Assembly (NCBI GenBank): GCA_023055505.1
Contig: JALIRH010000100.1
Span: 705,001 to 769,000 of the forward strand
DNA from: Callipepla californica brunnescens
Lineage: Eukaryota; Chordata; Aves; Galliformes; Odontophoridae
Reading direction: 5' to 3'
Length of the DNA stretch: 64,000 nucleotides
Shown: positions 48,000-58,777 of the stretch, piece after piece
Numbering within the stretch: the stretch's first letter is position 1
Layout of the letters: each line of letters starts with the position of its first letter
The notes under the pieces: generated by a model
Database searches by the model: none
What the model was told of the DNA's origin: nothing
Seen by the model: the letters and a program-made list of their open reading frames with translations, nothing else
Translations under genes and position numbers: made by a program

Positions 48000-50900
48000 A
48001 TGAGGAGGCTATGGGGAGGATATGAGGCAGCTATGGGGTGGCTATGGGGCTGCAGTAAGGCAGGTATGGGGCAGAAATGAGGCAGCCACGGGGCAGCAGT
48101 GGGGCAGCTATGGGGCAGCTATGGGACAGAAGTGGGGCAGCTCTAAGGGTAGCCATGGGGCAGTTATGGGGCAACAGTGGGGCAGGTATGGGGCGGCTAT
48201 TAGGCAGCCATCAAGCAGCTATGAGGCAGTAGTGGGGCAGCTATGAGGAAGCAGTGATGGAGCTATGGAGTAGCAGTGAGGCAGCTATAAGGAGGCTATG
48301 GGAGGCTATGGGGCAGCTATGGTGCATCAGTGAGGAAGCTATGGGGCGGCTTTGGGGCAGCATTTTGGCAGCTATGGGGCAGCAGTGGGACAGCTATGAG
48401 GAGGCTATGGGGAAGCTATGTGGCAGCAGAGAGCTAGCTATGGGGCAGCTATGAGGAGGCTAAGGGGAGGCTATGGGGCAGCTATAGAGCGCCTATGTGG
48501 CAGTAGTTGGGCAGATATAAGGCAGCAGTGGGGCAGCTATGGGGCGGGAATTAGGCAGCCATGGGGCACGTATGGGGCAGCAGTGAGGTAGCTATGGGGC
48601 AGCTATGGGTCAGCTATGAGGAGGTTATGGGGAGGCAATGGAGCAGCAGTGGGGCAGATATGGGACGGTTATTAAGAGGCTATGTGGCAGCTATGGGGCA
48701 TTAGTGGGGCAGCTATGGGGAAGTAGTGGGGCAGATATGGGGCAGCAGTGAGGCAGCTATGGGGTAGCTATGAGAAAGCTATGGGGCAGCAGTGAGGAAG
48801 TAGTGAGGCAGCTATGAGAAGGCTGTGGGGAAGCTATGGGGCAGCTATGGGGCACCAGTGAGGCAGATATGGGGCACCAGTGAGGCAGCTATAGGGAGGC
48901 TACGGGGCAGCAGTGAGGGAGTAGAGAGTCAAATATGGGGCATTAGTGCGGCAGCTATGGGGCATTAGTGGGGCAGTTATGAGGAGGCTATGGGGAGGCT
49001 ATGGAGCAGCTATGGGGCAGCTATAGGGCAGCAGGGAGGTAGCAATGGGGCAGCAGTTGGGAAGCTATGATGAGGCTATGGTGAGTCTACGGGGCAGCTA
49101 TGGTACACCAGTGAGGCAGCCATGGGGCAGCTATGGTACACCAGTGAGGCAGCCATGGGGCAGCTATGGGGCACCAATGGGACAGTTATGAGGAGGCTGT
49201 GGGGAAGCTATGGGGCAGCTATGGGGCAGCAATGAGGAGGGTATGGAGAGGCTATGGGGCAGCTATGGTGCAACAGTGAGGCAGCTATGGGGTAGCTTTG
49301 AGGAGGCTGTGGGGAGGATATGGGGTAGATATGTGGCAACGGTGAGGTAGCTATGGGGAAGCTATGGGGCAGCAATGAGGGAGTAGTCGGTCAGCTATGG
49401 GGCATTAGTGCTGCAGCTATGGGGCCGAGTGGGGCAGTTAAGAGGAGGCTATGGGGAGGCTATGGGGCAGCTATCGGACAGCATTGAGCTAGCTTTAGAA
49501 CAGCTATGAGGAGGCTATGGGGCAGATATGGGGCAGCAGTCGGGCAGCTATGGGGCGGATATGGAGCAGCAGTGGGGCAGGTATGGGGCAGTAGTAAGAC
49601 AGCTATGTGGCAGCAGTGGGGCAGATATGAGGAGGCTATGAGGAGGCTATGGGGCGGCTATGAAGCAGCAGTGAGGCAGTTATGAGGCGGCTATGGGTCA
49701 GATATGTGGCAGCAGTGAAGCAGCTATGGTGCGGCTATAAGGCAGCCATGGGGCAGCTATGGGTTAGCAGTGAGTCAGCTATGGGGCAGCAGTTGGGCAG
49801 CTATGAGGAGGCTATGGGGCAGCTATGGAGCAGATTTGAAACAGCTTTGGGGCGGCTGTGGGGCAGTAGTTTGGCAGCTATGAGGCAGCAGTTGGGCAGC
49901 AGTTGGGGCAGTAGTGAGGCAGCTATGTGGCAGCTCAGGAGAGGCTATGGGGCAGCTATGGGGCATTAGTGGGGCAGCGATGGGGAAGTAGTGGGGCAGA
50001 TATGGGGCAGCAGTGAGGCAGCTATGGGGTAGCTATTGGGCAGTAGTGGGGAAGCAGTGAGGCAGCTATGGGGCAGCAGTTGGGCAGCTATAAAGAGGCT
50101 ATGGAGAGGCTGTGCGGCAGCTATGGTGCATCAGTGAGGAAGCTATGGGGAGTCTTTAGGGCAGCAGTTTGACAGCTATGAGGCAGTCACGGGGCAGCTA
50201 TGGGACAGCAGTGGGACAGCTATGAGGAGGCTCTGGGGCAGCTATGGGGCAGCTATGAGGAGGCTATGGGGAGGCTATGGGGCAGGTATATAGTGGCTAT
50301 GTGGCAGTAGTCGGGCAGATATAAGGCATCAATGGGGCAGCAGTGGGGCAGCTATTGGGCGGCTATTAGGCAGCCATGGGGCGGCTATGGGGCAGCAGGG
50401 AGGTAGCAATGGGGCAGCAGTGGAGCAGCTATGATGAGGCTATGGCGAGGCTCTGGGGCAGCTATGGTGCACCAGTGAGGCAGCTATTGGGTAGCTATGA
50501 AGAAACTGTGGGGAGGCTATGGGGCAGATATGTGGCAACGTTGAGGTAGCTATTGAGAAGCTATGGGGCAGCAGTGAGGCAGTAGTGGGTCAGCTATGGG
50601 GCATTAGTGGTGCAGCTATGGGGCCGCAGTGGGGCATCTAAGAGGAAGCTATAGGGAGGCTATGGGGCAGCTATGGGGCAGCAGTGAGCTAGCTATAGAA
50701 CAGCTATGAGGAGGCTATGGGGCAGCTATGGAGCAGATTTGAAACAGCTTTGGGGCGGCTATGGGGCAGTAGTTTGGCAGCTATGAGGCAGCAGTTGGGC
50801 AGCTATGGGGCAGTAGTGAGGCAGCTATGTGGCGGCTCAGGAGAGGCTATGGGGCAGCTATGGGGCATTAGTGGGGCAGCTATGGGGAAGTAGTGGGGCA

Positions 50901-53568
50901 GGTAAGGGGCAGAAGTGAGGCAGCTATGAGGTAGCTATGAGGAGGCTATGGGGCAGTAGTGGGGAAGCAGTGAGGCAGCTATGGGGCAGCAGTTGGGCAG
51001 CTATGAGGAGGCTATGGGGAGGCTATGGGGCAGCAGTGAGGCAGTTTTGGGGCACCAGTGAGGCAGCTATGGGGAGGCTACGGGGCAGCAGTCGGGCAGC
51101 TATGGGGCGGATATGGAGCAGCAGTGGGGCAGATATGAGGAGGCTATGAGGAGGCTATGGGGCAGCAGTGAGGCAGCTATGGGACAGGTATGAGGCACTT
51201 ATCAAGCAGCTCTGGGGCAGCGGTGTGGCAGCTAAGAGGAGGCAATTGGGAGGCTATGGGGCAGCTATGAAGCAGCAGTGAGGCAGCTATGGGGCGTCTA
51301 TGGGGCAGCAGTGGGGCAACTATGAGGAGACTATGGGGAGGCTATGGGGCAGCTATTGGGCAGCAGTGAGGCAGCAATGAGGCAGCTATGAGGAGGCTAT
51401 GGGAAGCCGATGAGGCAGCTATAGAGCGGCTATGGGGCAGTAGTGGGGCAGCTATTGGGAAGCAGTGGCAAGGCTATCGGGCGGCTATTAGGCAGCCATT
51501 GGGCACCATGGGGCAGCAGTGAGGCAGCTATGGGACGGCTATGGGGAGGCTATGGGGCAGGTATGGGGCAGCAGTGGGGCAGCTATGGAGCAGATATCGA
51601 GAGGTTATGAGGCAGCTATGGGGTGGCGATGAGGCAGACATAGGGAAGCTATGGTGGAGCAGGGAGGCAGCTATGGGGTGGCTATGGGGCAGCAGTGAGA
51701 CAGCTATGGGGCAAGTATGGGGAGGCTATGGGGCAGTAATGGGGCAGCTATGGGGCGGCTATGAGGCAGCCATGGGGTACGTCTGGGGCACCAGTGAGGC
51801 AGCTAAGAGGAAGCTATGGGGAGGCTATGGGGCAGCTATTGTGCATCAGTGAGGAAGCTACGAGGCGGCAATGGGGCAGCAGTTTTGCAGTTATGAGGCA
51901 GCTAAGGGCAGCAGTGAGGCAGCTATGGGGAGGCTATGGGGCAGCAGTGAGGCAGTAGTGGGTCAGCTATGGGGCATAAGTGCTGCAGCTATGGGGCTGC
52001 AGTGGGGCAGCTAAGAGGAAGCTATGGGGAGGCTATGGGGCAGCTATTGTGCATCAGTGAGGAAGCTACGAGGCGGCAATGGGGCAGCAGTTTTGCAGTT
52101 ATGAGGCAGCTATGGGGCAGCAGTGAGGCAGCTATGAGGAGACTATGGGGAGGCTATGGGGCAGAAGTAGGGCAGCTATGGGGTAGCCATGGGGCAGCCA
52201 TCAAACGGCTATGGGGCAGCAGTGGGGCAGCTAAGAGGAGGCTATGGACCAGCTATGGGGCGGCTACAAGGCAGCCATGGGGCAACTATGGGGAAGCAGT
52301 GAGAGAGCTATGAGGAGGCTATGGGTAGGCTATAGGGCAGGTATTGGACAGCTATGAGGCAGCCATGGTGCAGCTATGGGGCAGCAGTGGGGCAGCAATG
52401 GGGCGGCTATTAGGCAGCCATGGGGTGGCAATGGGACACCAGTGAGACATCTATGGGGTGGATATGTAGCAGCAGTGGGGCAGGTATGGGGCAGTAGTGG
52501 GGTAGCTATGAGGAGGCTACGGGGCAACTATGGGGCAGCAGAGAGGCAGCGATGGGACAGGTATGAGGAGGCTATGGGGAGACTACGGGGCAGCTATGAA
52601 GCTGCAGTGAGGCAGCTATGGGGCGGCTATGGGGAGGCTATGGGGCAGCTATGGAAAAGCTATGAGGCAACCATGGGGCTGCAGTTGGGCATCTCTGGGG
52701 CCGCATTGAGGAAGCTATGGGGCAGCTCCGAGGAGCCTATGCAGCAGCTATGGAGCGGCTATGAGGCAGCTATGGGGCAGGTATGAGGCAGCCATGGGGC
52801 GGCTGTGGGGCAGCAGTGAGGCAGCTATGAAGAGGCTATGGGGAGGCTAAGGGGCAGCAGTGGGGCAGCTACGGGGCGGCTATGAGGCAGCCATTGGGCA
52901 TCTAAGGGGCAGCAGTGGGGCAACTATAAAGAGGCTATGGGGAGGCTATGGGGCAGCTATGGTGCATCAGTGAGGAAGCTATGGGGCGTCAATGGGGCAG
53001 CAGTTTGACAGCTATGAGGCAGCCACGGGGCAGCTATGGGGCAGCAGTGGGACAGCTATGAGGAGGCTATAGGGCAGCTATGGGGCAGCTCTGAGGAGGC
53101 TATGGGGAGGCTATGGAGCAGCTATGGGGCAGCAGTGAGGAAGCTATGGGGTGGCTATGGGGCGGCTATGAGGCAGCTATGGGGTAGCAGTGAGACAGCT
53201 ATGAGGAGGCTACGGGGAGGCTATAGGGCAGTTATGGGGCGGGTATTAGACAGCCATGGGGCGGCTATGGGGCAGCAGGGAGGTAGCAATGGGGCAGCAG
53301 TGGGGCAGCTATGATGAGGCTATGGCGAGGCTCTGGGGCAGCTATGGTGCACCAGTGAGGCAGCTATTGGGTAGCTGTGAGGAGGCTGTGGGGAGGCTAT
53401 GGGGCAGATATGCGGCAACGGTGAGGCAGCTATTGGGAAGCTATGGGGCAGCAGTGAGGCAGTAGTGGGTCAGCGATGGGGCAGCAGTGAGGCAGCTATG
53501 GGGCTGCAGTGGGGCATCTAAGAGGATGCTATGGCGAGGCTATGGGGCAGCTATGGGGCAGCAATCGG
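48000..53568. repeat. 11-bp array GGGGCAGCTAT, second block
   Basis: Same undecamer as at 42955-46994, on both sides of the CpG island. Longer segments are duplicated within it: blocks at about 51801-51900 and 52015-52110 share CAGCTATTGTGCATCAGTG and the following bases. No gene seen. Confidence 0.93.
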
Positions 53569-54262
53569 GCTTTCCCACAAAGCGACACAATCCATCTGTG
53601 AACAGGGCGTATCTCTTTTCATCTTCTGTTAGTTCATTATATGGTGAGGCTTCTTTAGCACGTGACACCTCCTCTGCTGGGGTTGTTCCAAACTTTTTAC
53701 CTTCAGGCCAGTCCATGATCACCTCCAGGATTCCTGAACGGTTGGGGTTCCCCATCCGAGCTCGCTGTGTAATCAGCGCAATCCACTTACTCCAAGTGGC
53801 ATCAGTAGCATGATGGGTAGAGGGAACTGTTCCTTTAAACATCCAGTTCAGTACTGGCAGTCGAGGTGCCAGAAGGAGCTGCGTTTCAGTACCGATTACT
53901 TCAGAAGCAGCTCGAACCCCCTGATATGCGGCTAAGATCTCCTTCTCAGTTGGAGTGTAGCGCTCCTCAGACCCCCTGTATGCTCGACTCCAGAAACCAA
54001 GGGGTCGGCCTTGGGTCTCTCCAGAAGCTCTTTGCCACAAACTCCAAGTGGGACCTTCCTTTCCAGCAGCAGTGTAGAGGATGTTCTTTACATCCTGTCC
54101 CGTCCGCACTGGCCCCAGGGCCACGGCACGGGCTATCTCCTGCTTCATTTGCTCAAAAGCCTGCTGCTGCTCAGGGCCCCACACAAAATCATTCTTCTTC
54201 CAGAGGTCACCTGATAAAGGGGGCTCACAATGAGGCTGTAGTTTGGAACATGCAGTCTCCAA
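53569..54262 (-). pseudogene. ERV-L-like pol: connection and start of RNase H
   Basis: A new frame continues after the frameshift with DFVWGPEQQQAFEQMKQEI and the connection domain. It then shows the first RNase H motif as FTDGLCRFVGK, where a serine or alanine usually follows DG. A few codons later the sequence turns into the 11-bp minisatellite, so the remaining RNase H catalytic residues and integrase are absent. Confidence 0.82.
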
Positions 54263-55122
54263 AATCCCACTACACCCAGAAAAGCTTGGCTCTCTGTCTT
54301 ACTGGTGGGTGGAGACATGGCAGTAATTTTGTCAATCCCATCTGTTGGGATGTGACGACGTCCATCTTGCCACTTTATGCCTAGGAACTGAATTTCTTGT
54401 GCAGGTCCTTTCACTTTGCTTCGCTTAATAGCGAAGCCAGCTCGCAGGGGGATCTGGATTATTGTCTCTCCTTTCTTAAAAACTTCCTCTGCTGTATTGC
54501 CCCATACAGCAATATCATCGATGTACTGCAGATGCTCAGGAGCAGCACCCTGTTCCAATGCAGTTTGGATCAACCCATGGCAAATGGTTGGGCTGTGCTT
54601 CCACCCCTGGGGCAAACGGTTCCAGGTGTACTGAACGCCTCTCCAGGTGAAGGCAAACTGTGGCCTGCATTCTGTGGCCAAGGGAATTGAAAAGAAGGCG
54701 TTAGCAATGTCAATGGTGGCATACCACTTGGCTGCTTTTGACTCCAGTTCATACTGGAGTTGAAGCATGTCTGGCACAGCAGCACTCAGTGGAGGTGTGA
54801 CTTCGTTCAGGCCACGGTAATCTACCGTCAACCTCCATTCTCCGTTGGCTTTACGCACTGGCCATATGGGGCTGTTAAACGGGGAGTGAGTTTTGCTGAT
54901 CACTCCCTGGCTCTCTAGCTGACGAATCAGATGATGAATGGGGAGCAAGGAATCCCTGTTGGTGCGGTACTGCCGTCTGTGCACCGTTTTTGTAGCAATT
55001 GGTACCTGTTGCTCCTCCACTTGTAGCAACCCCACAACAGATGGATCTTCTGACAGGCCAGGTAAAACAGATAGTTGCTTAATGCTATCTGTGTCCACAG
55101 TAGCTATTCCAAAAGCCCATCG
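54145..55122 (-). pseudogene. ERV-L-like reverse transcriptase
   Basis: The RT core is well preserved in one frame: NSPIWPVRKANGEWRLTVDY, LNEVTPPLSAAVPDM, KWYATIDIANAFFSIPL with a catalytic aspartate, RLPQGWKHSPTICHGLIQ, the catalytic box QYIDDIAVWG with both aspartates, and FLGIKW. The YIDD form and the HSPFNSPIWPVRK context are typical of ERV-L-type elements. The frame is lost by a frameshift at about 54200-54260, after VSPLYQV. Class III assignment is from recognition. Confidence 0.88.
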
Positions 55123-55353
55123 CTACCCCTTGGGATCCTTAAAGTGCCCCCTTCTGAGATAGTCTATACCAAGTATGCGTGGGGCCCCCTGTCCAATCAC
55201 TATAAGATGCTTCTGCCAGTCTTTACCCGTGAGGCTTATTTCTGCCTCCAGCACAGACAATTCCTGAAAGCCCCCAGTCACTCCAGAGAGATGAATCAAT
55301 TCTGCCCCTTTATAACTTGAAGGCGTTAGAGTACATTGTGCACCAGTATCCAC
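55123..55353 (-). pseudogene. ERV-L-like protease region
   Basis: Contains the retroviral aspartic protease motif DTGAQCTL at the start and the second conserved box ILGIDYL near the end. The region between the gag stop and this frame (55354-55557) carries in-frame stops. A TAG at 55123-55125 separates it from reverse transcriptase in the same frame; it could be a decayed site or a former readthrough point. Confidence 0.8.
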
Positions 55354-55557
55354 CAGTGCCTCCTATTTCTGTGGGTTTGATGTGCCAGGCCACCGAATCC
55401 ACACAGTCCAATACACTCTATTATCCCTCTCCCTCCTCTGGCTGAGGGCAGGGCCCCTCTATTCATTACCTGTAGTGACGGGAACAACTTCGCTGGTAGT
55501 TGGTCTGTGTTGTAATTCTCTCACCCGTACTCGCAGTGCAGGGGTGGGTTTTTGATG

Positions 55558-56667
55558 TCATTCCTTCATATCTTCTCCATTTGCACGTAAGTAACTCCAC
55601 AAAGCCGCACGCGACATGAAGTTAGTGAAGTTAGTGCTGTCATTTGCTCGAGCAGGATGGCGTTTGCTTCTGATAGCTGCAACCGATTCAACCCTATCAA
55701 TCAGTTGGGATAATTTTCCCAGTATATCTTCCATTTGTCCTTCTAACTTTGATATGGCTGAAATGGACGTGTATGGCGGCGGAAATTTTTGTTTGAAGTT
55801 TTGAAGTGTAAGAATTAGTTCAAAAACTGGGGGTTTTCTGTCTTGGTCCTCATATCTGTTGAACGTTGTCACTAGTGTACCGGCGTACCTTTCTGGTGCT
55901 GACTTTGAAAGCTTCTGACATATTTCGGGTGTACTCCTTACTTTCTCCGGATCATGGTCCCGATCGTCAGGATCAAAGGTGGGATCATACAGCATTTCCG
56001 CCACAGCTGTTTCTCTCAAATACTGGATGCCTTCCTCAATAGTTTTCCACCTTTTCACTTTAGGTGCCAGGTCACTCTTGTAGGGATATCTTTCCCTCAC
56101 AGCTACTAGCATTCGTTGCCAGAGGCTGGCGATTCCATCCATATACCTGCTGATTCCTCTGTCGACAGCCGGATCTCGGGCAATGTTTCCTAGTTGGCGA
56201 GCTTCGTTACTATCAAGGGACACACTGTTGGCCCGGTTGTCCCAACACCGAAGCAACCAAGTGACAATACTCTCATCTGGACGTCGAATAAACTCCTTTC
56301 TTGAGCCTTGGATCTCAGACATTTTCACGGGCCAACGAAACGTCGTAACTTTAACTTTCTCTTCACCTTCATCATCACTTTCTTCTCCATGTCTCTCACT
56401 TTTCTTTGTTGCCTTTCTCGATGGTGATGGGGTTGTGGCCACCCCCTCACCTATATCTTCCTCTTCTTTTGGCACCTCTTCTTTGCGTTCTAGGCGCGAG
56501 GACACACGTTTCCATTTCTTGCCTTCCACAGGGGCAACTGACTTTGATACTGGTGCTTCCTTTGGCTGGTCAGGTGTGACCGGGAGGTTTTCCTCTTTGG
56601 TTTGGGCCTCAGTTTGGACACTCTCTCTCTTCATAATAGTATATAAACCTCGGTAAGCATAGGCCAA
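55558..56667 (-). CDS. ERV-L-like gag, intact frame of 369 codons
   Basis: The structural polyprotein of the element. Residues 1 to about 105 are charged and low in complexity (K/E rich with EDIGEGVATTPSPSRK). From about 110 on it looks like a capsid domain (VTTFRWPVKMSEIQGSRKE, then ESIVTWLLRCWDNRANSVSL, then IASLWQRMLVAVRERYPY). It ends in a predicted helical segment (LEGQMEDILGKLSQLIDRVE). No CCHC zinc knuckle is visible. The frame is uninterrupted, in contrast to pol. It is followed by the protease region after a stop at 55558-55560. The family is inferred from the neighbouring ERV-L-type pol and the capsid-like sequence. Confidence 0.75.
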   Translation of the reverse strand: MAYAYRGLYTIMKRESVQTEAQTKEENLPVTPDQPKEAPVSKSVAPVEGKKWKRVSSRLERKEEVPKEEEDIGEGVATTPSPSRKATKKSERHGEESDDEGEEKVKVTTFRWPVKMSEIQGSRKEFIRRPDESIVTWLLRCWDNRANSVSLDSNEARQLGNIARDPAVDRGISRYMDGIASLWQRMLVAVRERYPYKSDLAPKVKRWKTIEEGIQYLRETAVAEMLYDPTFDPDDRDHDPEKVRSTPEICQKLSKSAPERYAGTLVTTFNRYEDQDRKPPVFELILTLQNFKQKFPPPYTSISAISKLEGQMEDILGKLSQLIDRVESVAAIRSKRHPARANDSTNFTNFMSRAALWSYLRANGEDMKE

Positions 56668-56798
56668 GCCCCAGATAAGTGTTCCACCTCAGATCTTTCT
56701 GAGCCGCAGCACCCTTTACTCAGATACAGGCCTAGCTCCTCAGGATCCTGCAATTGTTCAGGAGAAAGATCCCATGACACCGGGTGTCCCCATCCTTC

Positions 56799-57215
56799 TC
56801 ATTTATTTCCTAAAACTCTCCACTCTCCCTGCCATTCAACATTCTCTGTTTCTGGGAGAAGCTTCCTGCACATGATGTAAAGTGCTACTACATGCAGGAG
56901 GACTAATATCCCAATTATTAACACCATCCCTAAGCTGTGATCTTGAAAATTCATAAAAAACTGAGAGGGGAACCTGGATACCCATTCAAACATCACATGG
57001 TTCGTTAACATGTTATCCTTTGTTCCATTAGCTGGGGTGCCCTGGGATCTGGCAGGTTCCTCTATCATTGCTTTTAATTTATCATACAGGGACCAGACCC
57101 AATGGAACAGAATGGCAAACTTAACCAAGTTCCAGTACGTTTTGAGCATTAAGAGGGAAAAAGCGGTGAAGTACAATCCCTGTAAGGGCAGTTTTAACAG
57201 AAACAGAAAAGACAT
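56799..57215 (-). CDS. Unexplained hydrophobic ORF between PBS and gag
   Basis: Starting at the ATG at 57213-57215 it gives about 138 residues (the same frame is open further upstream to 57320 through an A-rich stretch). Two hydrophobic parts are visible: a N-terminal one (SFLFLLKLPLQGLYFTAFSL and on to about residue 40) and a clear membrane span near residues 100-120 (MVLIIGILVLLHVVALYIM) followed by a basic CRKLLPE. One N-x-T site (NGT) lies between them. The shape is that of a small membrane protein or the tail of an envelope. It is not a known gag part by eye. Its position before gag and its open frame are unusual; it may be an accessory gene, a displaced env remnant or chance. Function unknown. 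Confidence 0.5.
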   Translation of the reverse strand: MSFLFLLKLPLQGLYFTAFSLLMLKTYWNLVKFAILFHWVWSLYDKLKAMIEEPARSQGTPANGTKDNMLTNHVMFEWVSRFPSQFFMNFQDHSLGMVLIIGILVLLHVVALYIMCRKLLPETENVEWQGEWRVLGNK

Positions 57216-57425
57216 CTTTTTATTATTATTTTTTTTTTTTCTTGTACTAAAACAATCTGGCAGTACCCAAAAGAAGTTTACAGATATCCCAAAACAACTG
57301 ACAGTACGCCCGGACTTCAAGGTCGTGTTTTGCTGTACAGCACTTGCAGTACAGATAAGCTTGTTAACAACAGACAGAGATGTACTCTAAAAGTTTGTCT
57401 CTGTCTGGCTAAGGCAGCTGGTTGT

Positions 57426-57443
57426 GTCCCACGTTGGGCGCCA
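57426..57443 (-). promoter_or_regulatory. Primer binding site, tRNA-Lys type
   Basis: The minus strand reads TGGCGCCCAACGTGGGAC, five T after the LTR end. It is one base from the tRNA-Lys(1,2) binding site known from several retroviruses. Known ERV-L elements are named for tRNA-Leu, so the Lys type is notable. Confidence 0.75.
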
Positions 57444-57448
57444 AAAAT

Positions 57449-57984
57449 GTCAGGGGTTTGTGAGCCGGTTCAGCCCGGCCCTGCGACAACCGAGGAAGGA
57501 GACCCACAGGCCCACACCCCGGACAAGGGGAAGGGGGAAAGGGAAAAAGGGAGATAAGCCCCAAAACAAAACAGCGGCAACAATCTGAGGGGGAAAAGCT
57601 AATTTACTAAATAAGACATCAGGAAGTAAATAACACAGTATAATGCAATACAATTTGGAATTAAGCCCAATGAATCAAACAAAATGAGTAAGACAGAGAG
57701 AGAGAGAGAGAGAGAGAGAGTGAGTGCCTGATAAACCGAAGGCCTTGCGCTAACGCTGAAGGCGGACGGCAGCGAGCACCCACTCCTAAGTGATCCTAGA
57801 GGAAAGAGAGAATGTCCCGTGACCGCAGAGAGTTTTTATCTGTTCCCTCTGAGCGGAAAACACGTGAAAAAATACAAAGCATTGCCAAGTCCTCTGGGGA
57901 ATGTAGTTTTCTCCCTGACTCCCAATGCACCACATGATGCCATGATGTGGAATACCAGTACCAAAAAATCATAAAACCATGACA
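57449..57984 (-). mobile_element. 5' LTR of the ERV-L-like provirus
   Basis: 536 bp bounded by TGTC and GACA, related to the solo LTR at 26050-26623. A (GA)n microsatellite at about 57692-57722 is expanded here but short in the solo copy. Retroviral internal sequence begins after it on the minus strand with the primer binding site. Confidence 0.9.
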
Positions 57985-58520
57985 CTTCCTTACGGTCTTT
58001 TTTGTAGATGGGAGTCACATCGGCAAGCCTCCAATCTTGTGGGACCTCTCCAGATGACCAGGAATGCTGATAGATGACAGAAAGCGGCTTGGCAATCACC
58101 TCTGCCAGCTCCCTCAGCACCCTTGGTTGGATCCCATCTGGTCCCATGGACTTGCGGCAGTTCAGATGGAGGAGCAGGTCTCTGACTGTCTCTGCTAGGA
58201 TCACAGGGGGTGTATGATGCGCTTCGTCCCAGACTTCCAGGTCAGGGCAAAAAGTATCCTGAGTTAACTGATCTGTCTATTGAAGAGAGACGTGAAGAAG
58301 GCATTGAGAACCTCAGCCTTTTCCTTATCCTCTGTGGTTCCATTCCCTGCCGCATCAAGTAAAGGAGAGAAATTCTCCTTAGATCTTTTACTGTTAATAT
58401 ATTTGTAAAAGGATTTTTTGCTCTGCTTTACTGCAGTAGCCAGTCTAAGTTGGAGCTGGGCTTTTGCATTTCTAATTTCCTGCCTGTATTGGAGGGGAGC
58501 AGAGGCTTGCTTTAAATGTG
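57985..58520 (-). mobile_element. CR1 LINE fragment (ORF2)
   Basis: Minus-strand translation from about 58204 gives typical CR1 reverse transcriptase sequence: DLLLHLNCRKSMGPDGIQP, VLRELAEVIAKPLSVIYQHS, WRLADVTPIYKKDRK. Upstream (58205-58520) lies the linker between endonuclease and RT with small breaks. The 3' remainder is missing because the ERV-L LTR begins exactly at 57984. CR1 is the dominant LINE of birds and supports an avian origin. Confidence 0.92.
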
Positions 58521-58678
58521 GAGTAAGGAAGGAAAGGATGGAGAAGGATCTTGTGAACTGAGGTGGGAAGTGGGTATTTAGTCATTGGAAAGCCATTTTG
58601 AACTTTTACTACCTGAACGCTGTACATTTTGGGTTAGTCTTCCTTAACTTTCTGTTGGACTTCTTGTTTTTCAATCAG

Positions 58679-58777
58679 GTGCATCCGTTCTGTGGAGCAG
58701 TAGGATACGTGGTTGGGGCGCAGACAGACCGGACTGTACAGGAGCATCTGATAGAAAAACACATGCAGGCAACAAAA
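58679..58777 (+). CDS. XPO1-like exon A
   Basis: Acceptor TTTTTCAATCAG, 33 codons from VHPFCGAVGYV to QATK, donor GTCAGA. The stretch between EKHM and QATK is shorter than in XPO1 by about 12 codons. Confidence 0.75.

Larger units (their letters stand above)
53569..57984 (-). mobile_element. ERV-L-like (class III) provirus, 3' truncated
   Basis: Minus-strand provirus with 5' LTR, primer binding site (PBS), an extra hydrophobic ORF, gag, protease, reverse transcriptase and the beginning of RNase H. It is cut inside the RNase H domain at the border with the 11-bp array, so the rest of RNase H, integrase and the 3' LTR are missing. No env is seen, as usual for ERV-L. The 5' LTR sits directly in a CR1 LINE. 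Frameshifts and stops in pol make it defective. Confidence 0.9.

Noticed and set aside
43047..53465. Many 60-136 codon frames of MGQLWGSYGAA type
   Set aside because: An 11-bp unit lacking stops in its usual frames gives these by chance; they appear in all plus frames.
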